64,000 bases of DNA from Rhodamnia argentea (taxonomy: Eukaryota; Streptophyta; Magnoliopsida; Myrtales; Myrtaceae). Position numbers and translations under genes: made by a program. Numbering within the stretch: the stretch's first letter is position 1; every line of letters begins with the position of its first letter. Below, one piece after another: positions 45,272-58,362 of the stretch. The notes under the pieces are model-generated. The model was not told the DNA's origin and did no database searches. It saw nothing but the letters and a program-made list of their open reading frames with translations. The DNA lies in NCBI RefSeq assembly GCF_020921035.1, contig NC_063151.1:1550001-1614000 (forward strand). Direction: 5' to 3'.

Positions 45272-46086
45272 GTACCGTTAGTTATGGACCATTCATGAGG
45301 CTTCCTCAAGATTGTCAGGAGCTTACTGTTTGTTGCATTTGTTATTTCTGTCATTTGGATTCTGATTTGCTGAAGGCAATAGCAACGCGCTGTTTATGTA
45401 CGTTTCTCTAACCATAAACCATCAGAGATGGAATTCGGGATGCAAATATTGTGCACTATTATTTGCTTGAATGCTTGAAAAAATTACTTGTGCACCAACA
45501 TAACATTCTTGCTATTTTTAATGATGAATTTGTGTGAAGAATTCGTTCATAGATACTCCATCAATAGATGTCCTTGCACTCAAATTAAGAATAGCATCCA
45601 CCAGAGAAGCAGCTTATGAATACGGTTGCTCAAACATCATTACTCTGAGTTCAGTGTTCATTTGTCTTCAGGCACTGTAATGGTCTTTGAAGCTCAAGTA
45701 TGTCGAAATTTGCCGGTATTCGGTCCAAGGAGAGCTAAATTGAATCAATAAGAGTCTGGTGACACATGAAAAGACATTTTTTGCACTTTGACAGTCATAA
45801 TCTTTTTTATGGATGAATATTTTTTAAACACATTGAAACATGTGGTATACCGCACAAGAAACTGGTGAGATTCCTCTATTTTCCATTACACTGTGCTCAT
45901 CTTCTGGTCCCTATTTGCCAATTCATTTCAGGCAATGACCTAGAGCCTTCAGTGATAATCCGCATGATAGAGGTTCTTGATTCGGCATACACTGCTGGAC
46001 ATATCTGGATATCCGACATCATCGGTTTCTTCATCACATTACTCTCGCATTTCAAAGTTTCTCCCTATCATGCGAGAGTAATGTGA
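45272..46086 (+). pseudogene. Two-exon fragment of a TEX10/IPI1-like gene
   Basis: Exon-like blocks 45272-45397 (YGPFMRLPQDCQELTVCC.. to ATRCL) and 45932-46086 (NDLEPSVIIRMIEVLDSAYT.. LLSHFKV) join in phase: a T at the first exon end plus GC at the second start gives Cys. Splice sites look intact (ttcag acceptor, GTACGT donor). The content resembles the C-terminal part of plant ARM/HEAT-repeat TEX10/IPI1-like proteins in 60S ribosome maturation, recalled from memory. No other exons are found nearby. The first exon begins about 30 bases after an LTR end, and the second runs into a perfect palindrome followed by a stop, so this is a fragment. Confidence 0.45.
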
Positions 46087-46087
46087 T
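46033..46087. repeat. Perfect 18-bp inverted repeat with 19-nt loop
   Basis: ATCACATTACTCTCGCAT (46033-46050) is exactly complementary to ATGCGAGAGTAATGTGAT (46070-46087). The first arm is part of the TEX10-like exon; the second lies where that similarity ends. Confidence 0.9.
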
Positions 46088-47083
46088 AGAGGGTCTTTTT
46101 CCCCCGCCACGGTGCCTCCCCAGGGCAATTTGCGAGTCGAGATATCTCAAATCCTTTAGGCATGGGGGCTTCAGTAATGGAGCAAGATAAAGAAACATTG
46201 GACGAGTGGAGGAGGATGAATAGTAGCGGCAACTGCCGATCGCCGGCGAGGGTCCTGCATCTCTCGTTGGTGTCCAATGAATCGGGCCACAGCCAAACAA
46301 TCGTCTGCCCAAACAGATGCTTAAAGCAACACGTTTTAAGCCTTGCGATGCTTCGACGAAGCTCATAAATCCATCCTCACCCCCATCTTATTGCGTGTGA
46401 CAACTTATTTGAACCCATCTCATATCTCGAAATCCTTTTATCTTACCCATTAGGGGCAGGGCAGTGCAGATTTTTGCTTGGTCGAGTCAAATTGCTATCC
46501 ATAAATGGACATAAATGCTAATAAATATTGCTCATTTCAGTGTCTACAATGTCCATATACTTTAATCTTTGGTCTTACATTGCGTGAACCTCAGGTCCCC
46601 TCTTTGTCATATTTGGGCTTTTTTTTCCTAGGTTGTGGCATATAAAAAGAGAGCAGGCAGGGTCAACTATCAATTACCGTCGATGCGGCTTTTAACTGTT
46701 TACTCATTATTTATAAGTTCACAAAAATTACAGGAAATTATATACTTTTCAAAAGAGCTTCTTGTAAATTGTTCGTCAAACTATGAAACTGATAATCCTT
46801 TGAAAAAGGTTCAAATGTATAACTTAAAAGGATTTATATTAGGTCTACTGTGGATATAGAAAAATATGTTACATATCCCGGGTTGAATGGTTGACATATG
46901 AAAAAGTTCGAGCAGAAAACTAACTACAAATACACATGTCACTTATATAGTAGTGAATATGTAAAGATATTTTCTATACCGGTAATAAAACCGAATAAAT
47001 AATCCAACTCAAAAGTAAAACTTATTTTAAATAAGCTAGATCAAAGTACGTATGCTTGATGCACTACCCACTAGAGTAAAGTT
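46088..47083. other. Intergenic, nothing recognised
   Basis: No gene, RNA gene or transposon ends seen. An open frame at 46162-46368 (plus) has no recognisable motif. Confidence 0.4.
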
Positions 47084-47430
47084 ATCCAAAAAGTCTTAAA
47101 CTTGTTGCACTTTTGCTAATTCAATTTTAAACCTTTCAATCTTACCAATTGAGTCTTAAACAATTTCACTTTTTTGCCAATTGAGCTTATATGGCCAATT
47201 TTGATCGAAATTTGCTAACATAGGCACTATTGTCCCACGTGGCACGACTAGCTTTGATGATGGGGGTAATCGGTTCCAGAGTGGGTCGGTTCCACAAAAT
47301 GGGAACTGGGAACCGACCGTTGGTTCCATGGACCTACTCAAAAACTGAACTAGTGGCCAGTTCCGCAAAATGGAAATCGAGAATCACCCCGTTGATTCAA
47401 TGGACCTACCCTGAGTAGCTCCATGGAACG
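47084..47430. mobile_element. MITE-family fragment joined to a hAT-like terminal fragment
   Basis: From 47084 the phrases agttatccaaaaagtcttaaac and tcccacgtggcacgac mark the left half of the ggacttttttg MITE family. At about 47254 it gives way to GGTTCC-rich sequence (gggtcggttccacaaaatggg..) of the kind found in hAT subterminal regions, as in the element at 19519. Neither element is complete. Confidence 0.45.
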
Positions 47431-49080
47431 AGTCTAATGGCCAAAGACCCCATCCCTGTAATTGCTCCACCAAATCCCAGATGTGACCCTCTTTTGCTCC
47501 GAAGATAAACGTAAGTGGATTTCGAGCTAGCCCAACCATGTTATGGCCCATTAGCTTTTGATTATACATGCTCCACTCCTTCTTTTGAAGAAGATGGAAT
47601 TTACTAGCCAGGCCACCATAACTGAAGGCTCGGCCAAAAGTCGGAAATCGTCTATGCACTATCTACTCCAAAGTCACCCTGCTCCTTCGAGCTGCAACGA
47701 CCAAATGTCTTCCTGAAGATCAAGAACTCACAGAATTCAGCAGACAACTAACATGAGCATTGAGCACAGCAAACGAAAGTAGAACACATGTTATATAAAA
47801 CGCAAGACCACATCATTGCTTTCTCTCGGAATGTACTATCGCAGCTTGATGAGGACTAGCTATGACCTACTGCTCATAATGAACCTTCTTAAAACTATGG
47901 CTTTACAGTGAAGCCTTTCGTACTCCGACTCGGTAACTACAAAGCCATATGAACTCAGAGAGGCAATTCCACATTAGCGGCTATATTACAGGTAAGTTTA
48001 ACTTTCAAGAAAGTATCGAATTCCTTATGCTCTATAACGACTTCATCAATATGTCGTGGGCCGATTAGTTGGGATCAGATCGTGCAGCGACTTAGGATAG
48101 TAAGAAAAGAAAGTGTTTATAGAGAGGAGCTCTGAAAGAGAATATTTTTTATGACTCAAGTATTGGACAATACAAATGAGAGAGAGAACTCCCTTATAAA
48201 TACTCTAGAATACTATACATTTACCGTATCGCATATCCCTAAGAGTATTTTAGAAGACTCGAGAAGACTCTAGAGACCAAGAACTTCTCCGTTCGGTCAA
48301 TTGGGTCACAGAACCTCCCGTCTGTGCCAAATGCATGTTACTATAGAAAATAAAGCGTGAAGTTGGGCGGAAACTGCCGTTGCCAAGGAATGCTATGAAC
48401 ACCAAAGTCAAATCTAAAGGTATGCGAGTTTTTTCGCTAAAGTTCGCAGTTTTGATGTGACGTGTGCAGTGAGTTGGTCACCCAAAAGTCCCGTCGACCC
48501 AAGGAAAGCAAGAAAAGCAGGGCATCGACTCCAACAAATAAGATTCGACCCAAAAAAAACAAAGACTTCAACAAATAAGAAATTACTAAAAACTTTGACG
48601 AATCAAGCCATTAGAACATATTTCCTTGTGCTAGAAATTTGATCTAAATTGGAAAAAGAGACCGTGCTTGGGAAGATATATTTAAAATATACTTCTACTC
48701 TGATAAGTGCAAAAAGAGTTGAAAATACTCGAAGATTTTGAGAAATTTTATATTTGAAATGGATATTGAAGCCCGTCGAGACCCATTTTTAGTTGTATAG
48801 TTCTCATGCAAAAAGCTTTACGCATGACAACATTTTTAAAGTAGAAATCCATTTGGTAACATAACTTTTGAAACATAAATCCTTTTGATTTCGCAATTTT
48901 ATTTTTCTACTTTTAGAGCATTTTTTTGCTTCAAAAGTAATTTTGAAGCCACTTGAAAAAGTAAAAAAATTTACTTCTCTCCAGAAATAGAAAAATCAAT
49001 TTCTGCTCAAAAGCAAAAATAGAAAATTAACTTCTAGCCAAAAGTTAATTTTAAAGCAGACATGTTGCCATGCGTGCCCT
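47431..49080. other. Intergenic, nothing recognised
   Basis: About 1.6 kb without a gene that I can support. A minus-strand open frame at 47384-47659 and a plus-strand one at 48457-48642 lack recognisable domains. AT-rich simple sequence with repeated aaaagcaaaaa phrases lies at 48840-49050. Confidence 0.4.
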
Positions 49081-49725
49081 TAACTTCTCCATATTGTATA
49101 GGTCCACTTGGACCGTCCAAGTCCAACCTCCGGATCTGCACCCAAGTAGAGCTGGACAGGCCCATTTGTATCAATTATAGCAACCAAAGAAAAGACGTAG
49201 CCCATGAATTCTTTCCATTTTTTTAAAACTTTTTTAGATTTGATTTTTAGTTATTAAAATACGGTTTAGGGATGATCTAAGCTGTAATCAATCTTTCAAG
49301 GTGTCCATTCATGCTCCACGACTATGTGTTGCCAGATTTTTTTTTTTTTTTTTTTTTTGGTGATATATACTTTCGCGATTTTCTTAATTTTGGTTTTTAA
49401 TCCAACTCCGTGTTTGGAAACATCATAGAATCTGTGACCATTGATCGAAAAATTATCCCGGGTCAACATAATTATTAAAATCAAGACTTTTTTTATTACT
49501 AATGACATGCAACGAAGGATACCCAAATATGATTGCGAGAGCTTGAAAAATCAAATTGAATATCGGAAAACGACATATTGTCAAACAGCCAAACAATCTA
49601 TTGGAAATGGTCGGGACCTCGCGCGAGTAGATATGCCAAAGAGCAAGCACTAGCAAGCTCATATTGACGATCGATCACATGTCCAGAGACAGGCCTGTCC
49701 AACGAAGCAACTCGGAATCGAGAGT
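49081..49725. repeat. Dispersed repeat B, left copy (pair with 60771-61793)
   Basis: Similarity to 60771-61793 in the same orientation starts at tataggtccacttggaccgtccaag and continues through aattctttccatt and gctgtaatcaa to ctcggaatcgagagt, with gaps. Its right end includes part of the coding region of the membrane-protein gene found complete in the other copy. Confidence 0.7.
49576..49725 (-). pseudogene. Remnant of the small membrane-protein gene
   Basis: On the minus strand this stretch aligns with the C-terminal coding part of the gene at 61608-62192 (TLGAELLLWMSLSL there, TLDSELLRWTGLSL here). A TGA follows DM in the same frame, and the upstream part of the gene is missing. It is a dead partial copy. 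Confidence 0.7.
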
Positions 49726-50282
49726 AAAATTTATTCATTTTGTTTATCCAATAGAGGTGGACTTGACTTTTGCAAATGCTCATCGCATTTTGACCGCTGG
49801 AGCCCCTTGAGGCTTAAATCAACGGTTGAAGATGGGAGGTCGCATCTCAAATGTCATGAGATCTCGCACAAGCTTGAGAAGAGAAAGTAGGTTCTTTGCT
49901 CATTCTCAACCACGGATCCTCCTGTCCGCTAAATATCAATGCCACATCTGCTTGTTGGTTCTTTGGATAGGATGGATATGGCAATTTATGTACATACTAT
50001 ATCAATATGATCAAGTGCCAATAATCCAATTAATTGGGCTGCCCACCGTAGATGTGTCTCTTGTCTTGCTTGACTCTTGAAAAATGTTGGATAACTTATT
50101 AGTTCGGAATTTACCTACTAATATAGGTTTTTTTTTGTCAAAACCTACTAATATAGGTTAGAAAAGTACAAAAAGGAAAAGTTGTTTATCTTTTTCAAAA
50201 TAAGTGAAATGGAAATGGCTTAGTGATTAAATCCATACACATGACTCAACAATGATACCAAAGACAACCATGTAACTATCAG
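49726..50282. other. Intergenic, nothing recognised
   Basis: No gene, RNA gene or clear element ends seen. A short direct repeat aacctactaatataggtt occurs twice at about 50112 and 50143. Confidence 0.4.
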
Positions 50283-50680
50283 AGAAATTATCAAAAAAAG
50301 TCATAAACCTATTGTAATTGTGCTAATTCAATCCTTTTTTTTTCCAATTAAGTCTAAACTTTTCGTATTTGTGCCAATTCAGTCCATCCGACCAATTTTA
50401 ACTTGACCGGTGTTGACGTGGTAATTTTTTTTTACTTTTTTATTTTTTGAATTTTTAATTGATTTTTTCCACCTTTTTTTATCTTATGTGTTTTTTTTTG
50501 TAAGGACAGCAGAAGGCCGCCAACCACCGGGCAAGGGCGTGTCGGCTGCTAGCAAGGGTCACAGCCCTCGTACTCGGCGGGCAACGGCCGTGTTGCCAGC
50601 AGTTGGGGATGGCTCGAAGGCCCTCGCCCGGCAGACAACGGCCTCTTGCCGTCCTTACCAAAAAACTTGGTATACATTGT
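50283..50680. mobile_element. MITE-family member, left half plus GC-rich middle
   Basis: It starts gagaaattatcaaaaaaagtcataaacc and proceeds through the family phrases ccaattcagtccatc and ttgacgtgg to a GC-rich middle (aaggccgccaaccaccgggcaagg..). The right end is not recognised, so it is probably truncated. Confidence 0.5.
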
Positions 50681-50893
50681 GTGAAGAGAGGCTATTTCTC
50701 TGTTTGCTTCTATGAGCATGTAAACAATAGTCAGCATGCCGTTGTTCATATATCTAGTGAGCACGCAGAAAATGAAGGGATCAAAGTAATGCAGATGTCC
50801 CTTAACGAAAGCATGGTTTTGATGATTTTAATTAATCAAATGGAAATTTTTCATTGTACGATTCCGAAAAGACTGTGAGTTGATTCTGTAAAA

Positions 50894-52313
50894 GATAAAA
50901 ATTGAGTGGGGACGTGTGGAAAAAGGGAAATATTACCACAATATGAAAGCGGAAAATGATTGCGTGAGTATTATTATGTGGCTATGTACAAATTTTTTAG
51001 TAATTCATTGGGGCAATATCTTTATTAAATACCAGGTGAAGATGACTTGCTTTGTTTCTATGTTAACCATGTAATGTGATCACGATCTATAGAAAGTGAC
51101 ATGTACCATTTTACACAATCAATACGATTTTAACGATCCATACCATACACGACTGGGACCAACCCATGCCCAATCCAATTCGAGCTTCAATTCTTGGCAA
51201 GTTTTCCCTTTAGATATGGAAAATAGCATAATGGAAAAAAAAATCCAATTAAAAACAAATTAAACATGAAAGAAATTAGTAAATAAGAAATTATTAAAAT
51301 GCATCTCCTATTATTTCTCCTTATGCTAGGAATTTAATCTAATTTAGCATAATAGACCATGCCACGGAATAAATAGCGAAAATTTCAAATAAGGACCTGA
51401 AGTGAACATTATTTCAAATAAAGGCATGTAGGGTCCTCATTTTCTCAAGTGGGAAAATGGAAGTGGTGGCTGAATTTCAAGGTTTGAAGGCCAAAAAGAG
51501 AGTGAAATGGAGGGGGATTAGGTGAGAAAGTGGGGAGTTGGATTTTTTGAAGAAAAAAAAAGAGAAATTCTTCGAAGAAATTAATAAATGGGAAAATGAA
51601 ACTTGAAAACCGGCTTGAGTGCTCGTTGACTAGTGACCTTAATCTCTCTCGATCTTGTCTTGAGGACAGTGACCCCATGATGATCCTCCTGCCTAAAGCT
51701 CGTGTTTGCGCATGTTATCTTATTAGTTTGTTCATTAATTCCTACTAATCTTATCTCGTGAATACTATTCTTCTCGTTTCGATTTTTTGAAGAGCGTGTA
51801 GTCATATATAGGACTAGAAACCTGAGGTAAATTGATATTCTCGTTTCAATTCTTTGAAGTGAACATTATTTCAAATAAAGGCCTATAATATCCTCATTAT
51901 CTCAAATAAGGACCGACCAAAGGACGGGTCACCTTTGGGTACACGTTCTTAAAGAATATCGGATATATTCAAGGCGGGTCCTGGATGAATATCCTTGGGT
52001 GTGATTCTTGGTTAGTAATGTGCTCGATTGGGCTCGAGAAGTCGGTGGGCTTGTGAAGGATTTCGAGATAATTGTCGTGCACAGTGTCTCTCAGTGGGCA
52101 AAGGTGGGTCGGAGACCGAGGGGGCTTGAGATTGAGCGAAGAAGGGAAATTGAATGGGAAAGGGAAAGAGTGAGACAACTTGAAGAGAAAGATGGAGGGC
52201 TAGTTAGAGAGATAATGAAGGTTCTTGCAAGATGAGTTCCTGGTTTCTAGCTGTGGACTTGAGTTGCAGAAACCGGAGAGAAGGAGGAAGGAGCGGAGGA
52301 GGAAGCCATTGCA
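50894..52313. repeat. Dispersed repeat C, left copy (pair with 58363-60340)
   Basis: About 1.42 kb matches 58363-60340 in the same orientation at high identity, from gataaaaattgagtgggg to ggaagccattgca. The right copy is longer only because it contains a 552-bp MITE. The open frame at 52008-52235 (75 codons, rich in Arg/Glu, conserved in both copies) changes several amino acids between copies and has no recognised domain. I do not call it a gene. Confidence 0.85.
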
Positions 52314-52557
52314 CGAGTGGGGATGTGAAATGAAGACCACAGAGAAACAGAGTTATTGGCCTTGTGCATTCATTAAAATGGAGAATCTAAGAGCTCTTTC
52401 AGTTGCACAAACTTCCCAGATTCATACACAGTAGTGTCCTGTATGAGGGTAAAGAGCACATACAATGGGATTTTGGAGCTTCTAGATTAGTGGGACGCAA
52501 CCATAGCATGTGAAATATGCAGAAGCGGCAAGTTACTCCAAAGCACGAACTCCACAA

Positions 52558-54383
52558 CTACTTGGTTAAATCTTTCAACTCCTTATCTGCACCTTGATCC
52601 TTGCTTGAGAATTCAATGCCTTGGAACGTTAGCGTAGATGACCGATACTGACTTCCAAAGGCAGTGCCAAATCCCCATCCAAGGCCTAATCCAACACCAC
52701 AGCCTCCACCTTTTGTACGGGCATGCAAATAAGAGGCCAACATAATTAGCTTGACAATAGCCAACATTTTAAACCAGTAAACAATTAATTAAAATGACAA
52801 TACTCTATTTGTAAGTAGTCCTAAAATTTACCTGCACCAAGGCCCAGGAAGTTTAATGGCATGCCTGCCATCAAACAATGTTTATAGCAATGTTAGAGAT
52901 GTCTTCATCGCACCGACACAACTATCATTTGCACACCTACATCATATCTGAAATGAAAGCTCAGACACCCCCTATCTCAAAGATACATCAGCAATTCAGG
53001 TCATACAGTCGAAGTGAATTTCAGCCCAAAACCTATAAAAAAGAAGCATGGCAGATATCGCTAAGCATCTCCAATGAAACAGACTAGAAAATAGAAGGTC
53101 CACAATTTCAAAACAGAACAATGAAAACCTATAGTGTTGGGCACAATATAGCAGAAGGAAAGCCCTTGCTTGCATTATACTAAAGTTTTTCAACTCTTAA
53201 CTTATCCGTGCATTTCTTTTCGTATTCTTCCTAATAGGCAAATCACAATCCACGAGATTCACCAGCAGAGAACTGAATCGTTAATATGGTTATTTGAAGT
53301 CAGATAAAGCATTGCCATAAAAGATTCCTCTCTAAGATTGTAGTTCAAATGCCGCATCCACATGATACAACATTCGATGGTAAGGGCCAGTTAATTTGGT
53401 TGTGATCTACTTGAGCATAACTTGATTTCCACAACGAATGAATCGAAGGACATGAGATTTAGAGAAGAGAATTTAACATACAGTAAGCTGACACCACATC
53501 ATCTTTCTCCATTCATTATGGATGAAAAGGACATGATTCGCATGCGGAAGATATTGCTTTCGTTTACCCTCACTTTTCACACTGACAATTGCTTCCCTCG
53601 AGTAGTGTCAATCATAAAGCGTTAAACTATGACAACAGAAAGTAAAGCAGAAAAGGAAATACTTTTTCATCACTCATAAGCAATTTCATGCATAATTATA
53701 AAAAGATCACAATGGGAGCAAGACATGCTCAACAGATTATCAGCAGAAGCAGCTTCATCATGTCCTGCGGAGGCCACAGGATGTGTTCAGTCTATTCTGG
53801 AGCTAGTTGCCAGCTCGATGACTTTGACTCCTGGCATATGTGAGATTGCTAGCATTGCATCTCCACCGTGTCAAACAAAAACTAATAAATCGAAGAGCAT
53901 AATCTTCGAAAGAAACCCGATCAAGATGCATTAATTTCACTACGAGCATTCACTTGAAAACAGAAGTAGTCCAAACGATTCTAAGATACAACAAATTTGA
54001 AAGCTAAAAGCATTCAAATTTTCTGCAGGGGAAAAAATGGCTGTAACCCACATTCCAAAGACAAAAAGCTCAACACATGACTAATAGCCCAATCAAAGAA
54101 CTGAATTGCTTAAGATCAACTTCAGAAGCAGACCTCCAAAACCCCAACCGACACCGAACCCGCACCCGACTCCGAACCCTGAGAGGAAAAACCCACAAAA
54201 GTTCGTATTTTAGCAATAGGAACGACATTCCAAACAATCCTACGTCATAGACGATCATCTTTGCACATCTGGTAAAAAAAATAAGGTTTCATGGAAGCAA
54301 AGGGCGGAAAAGAGAGATTTGGGGAATTTACAGTTCTACGTACCGAATCCAACCCCAGTTCCATTGAAGTTCGTAAGCACCAT
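52558..54383 (-). CDS. TGD5: TGD5-like small glycine-rich chloroplast envelope protein
   Basis: Four minus-strand exons, 54344-54383, 54134-54178, 52832-52864 and 52558-52709, join in phase with GT-AG introns to encode 89 residues. The protein is a run of Gly/Phe/Trp repeats ([41 protein letters not shown]) followed by [15 protein letters not shown] and a charged tail. This matches the plant TRIGALACTOSYLDIACYLGLYCEROL 5 family, a chloroplast envelope protein needed for lipid import from the ER with the TGD1-4 transporter. Recognition is from memory of the family pattern. The exons are tiny (40, 45, 33 and 152 bases). The intron between exons 2 and 3 is about 1.27 kb. The start MVLTNF is the first ATG and suits the family. 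Confidence 0.82.
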
Positions 54384-55218
54384 CGTCGCTCGTTTCAACA
54401 CTGCCAAGAAGCTTCGACGCGAGCTGGGATTAGAGCGCCAGCGGCGATGTGGCGGCGGCGATGCTGTCTCCAGCTTGTATCCTGTGGGCTCATGGGCCAA
54501 GAACTCACGCAAAGACTATTGGGCCGCGAGCAAGTTAGTAGGCTCAATGGAGGAACCGCCCGACCCTTCAATATCGACTGAAAGTGGAGTACAATCTTGA
54601 GTGGTGCCAACTTCTGTAGCCATGCAAGGCTGGCAGATGCAGTCAATCCGTCCCTGAATGGTCAAAAAATCATATCAAGGAAGTAAGGTCGAGAGAAGAA
54701 GGATTACACCACATCCTAAAGCAGAAAGGTCGAGAAGGATGACAACGATCCATTTGATCCGCAATCATGGATCGCCGATCAGTGGGCGAAGGATGGAAAA
54801 AGTCGCAACTTTACCGCTTCCACGTGTTAATCTTGCTCAATTTCAAGCTAATTTCATGCACCAACAGATTGGGGAGGAGGAGAAGGGAGCGTGGAGTAAA
54901 GGTGGACAGCGATGGAGCTGATAAATGCAATTTGCTTAGACTTTATTTAGGGTCTTGACCAAAAAAAAAAAAAAAAAGCAAAAAACTTTATTTAGGGTGT
55001 TAGCTGACAAAGAAAGAGCGTAATGACATCCTCATATTGGGTGGCTCGAGATATTTTTTGTTTTTTGGTCCGAAAGGTGGCTCGAGATTTTTTTTTTTGG
55101 TCCAATGGTGGCTCGAGATTTGCTCAGCCAGAAACGATGAAATTTCAGGATAGATCCGAACTGAGTCACCCCTGTTTCGCTTTGGCCGCTGATGAAAACG
55201 GTCGCTCGTGGAGATTTG
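54384..55218. other. Intergenic between TGD5-like and PRISE genes (head to head)
   Basis: About 830 bases separate the starts of two divergently transcribed genes, so it should hold both promoters. There is a GC-rich patch near 54430-54480 and a poly-A run near 54960. No gene is recognised in it. Confidence 0.45.
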
Positions 55219-55224
55219 TATAAA
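55219..55224 (+). promoter_or_regulatory. Candidate TATA box of the PRISE gene
   Basis: TATAAA lies about 258 bases before the ATG at 55477. The implied leader of about 225 bases includes a long CT tract. Confidence 0.4.
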
Positions 55225-55400
55225 GAACCAAATTCACGTGCCAAATGAAACAGATGAATATAGTAAGCCGCTCGCTCAAATCCGACACTCCATCGGATGG
55301 AAACCATTCTGGGTTTGGATTGAGACCGACTGGTAGCGTCCCTTCTTCATCTACTGGCCATTGACCCATTCCCTCTCCCATCTTCTTCCCCCAAGATAAC

Positions 55401-55402
<2 letters not shown>

Positions 55403-55443
<41 letters not shown>
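55403..55443. repeat. (CT)20 microsatellite in the PRISE leader
   Basis: An uninterrupted run of about 20 CT units ends 33 bases before the start codon. Pyrimidine tracts are common in plant 5' UTRs, but this perfect run is long and should vary in length between individuals. Confidence 0.9.
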
Positions 55444-55445
<2 letters not shown>

Positions 55446-55463
55446 GCGCATCAATCTATCTGA

Positions 55464-56747
<1,284 letters not shown>

Positions 56748-57839
56748 AATTGAATTGAAATTCAAATCCCCCGGTTCTCGCTGCTGATGATGATCATGAT
56801 ATCCATCGTGTTTGTATTGTAGTGAAGTGATTTCCCAGTTTGTTTCTTGTTTTCTGGGTACTCTTTTTGAGGTTGCATCTGTGGACAGATGGTTCCAGGA
56901 CCGAAGTAAGTCCAATAATTGAAGCTGAAGCGTACATTTTCCTGTAATGACTTTGTTCTCATGGTGTCGTGTTCTACAGAAACTCTGAGCTAAGGCTTGA
57001 TCTCGAACTCGTTCAGACTTTGGATCCATGGAGTCCTGCACTATCCGCTGTGCTCTGAGAGGACTCCCTTTATATTTTGTTGCTAAAAGTTGTTCCTTGC
57101 TAGGTTATTCAGTCCAGTTGAATTTCCTCTTATTTAGTTAATAAGGGAGGAAGTTTCTCGAGGAGGTTTTCCTTGCTAGAACTATCTGGCATTGGCAATG
57201 TCTCAATGATAGAATTTCTTCTCAGACCCTTAAAACGAAGACTCATCAAGTGCTAGACATGGAACGAGCTCGATGAGATGTCGCGCTCTGGTAGCGTCAA
57301 TCAACTCCACTGCGGTGTAACCATCTCCTTCGATTTGATACGGGTGACAGGCGAAAAGAACATTTTCAAAGTTTCCCAGAACCAGTCATTTTAGCCAGAA
57401 CCCAACAGCAACCAAAGACCAAGATTGCCAAATGCAGATCCATCAGAGGTTGGGATGTGGACTTTTTATCATCGAAGGAAGTTATGCGTCGATGCAGTTC
57501 TTTAGGTACTCACCCCATTGCCTTTCGTAAGAATCTGTTTTCGTAGTTGTGAGTACCTAGATTCGATGATATGTAGCATGACATCAAAGCCGGTAACTTG
57601 TCTACCGCAATAATCTACGAAAATTTTCCAGTTTAACAAGCCTGAGGTCTTCCCAAAAAGCTGTGGACTACCCTTCTATTTACAGTTGAAGGAAACTAGA
57701 GTACATCCTAATGGCGAAACTCCCAAGTACATCCATGCCTCAGCCTCCTAAATTTGTCAGCAATTACCAGAATCTAGCGAACGTGACTGCATTCAGCTAT
57801 GAGCACCGCCATGAATTACTTCCCTTCCTACTGCTACCC
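56748..57839. other. Intergenic, 3' regions of PRISE and the DUF620 remnant
   Basis: About 1.1 kb between convergent ends. It presumably includes the 3' UTR of the PRISE gene (T-rich near 56820-56870). No other gene or element is recognised. Confidence 0.45.
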
Positions 57840-58321
57840 TCATAGCTCACTGGATTTCTCTCGGGCGGCAACCCTGGCCCGAGCAGCAGGCACAACGTTC
57901 CTAACCCACGGAACGCGAGGTAATTCGCACGTTTTGTCAAGAGAAGCGAATCTCAGCTCAGCAGGGGGGATGAAACAGTCGACAGACAGGCCTGGAACGT
58001 TGAAAGCCACCTCCTCAATCGTCCAAGCTTCCTCCATCCGAGTCCTAGTTTGGCTCCTCACTGTTTCTCCAAACCTGACTAGTGTTGCCACTGAGCGCCC
58101 AGAATGCGCAATCATGATCCCCTCGACAGGACTGTAGTCATCAAGAATGGAGTTGATTGTGGTCTCCCAATACACTGCATCGCCTCCGTTGTTTTGTATG
58201 CGGGTCAAGTGCGAATCTTCCAAGTGAACAAGTAGCCCGGTTTTCTGGCTGAAATAGCCAAAGAGAACGTGCCGTATAATCTCCGTTGGCCCTTCACACC
58301 TGGCTTTCAGAGTAGTTGGAT
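57840..58321 (-). pseudogene. Isolated last exon of a DUF620-family gene
   Basis: On the minus strand, from an intact acceptor (ttgtgcag, ending 58322) to a TGA at 57840, about 160 codons read without interruption. They show DPTTLKARCEGPTEIIRHVL, then FGYFSQKTGLLVHLEDSHL, the EGIMIAHSGRSVATLVRFGE region and EEVAFNVPGLSVDCFIPPAE, all typical of the C-terminal exon of plant DUF620 proteins, whose function is unknown. No upstream DUF620 exon was found toward 64000. Repeat C starts 42 bases beyond the acceptor and seems to have replaced the rest. The exon's intact frame suggests recent truncation, or that the upstream exons lie farther away. Confidence 0.8.
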
Positions 58322-58362
58322 CTGCACAAAGCTTGAGGACGAAACAAGGGAGCAAGACAAAC

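Noticed and set aside
52008..52235. Arg/Glu-rich 75-codon frame present in both copies of repeat C
   Set aside because: The copies differ at several amino acids, no domain is recognised, and the repeat looks non-genic. It could be an old captured exon but is not supportable as a gene.
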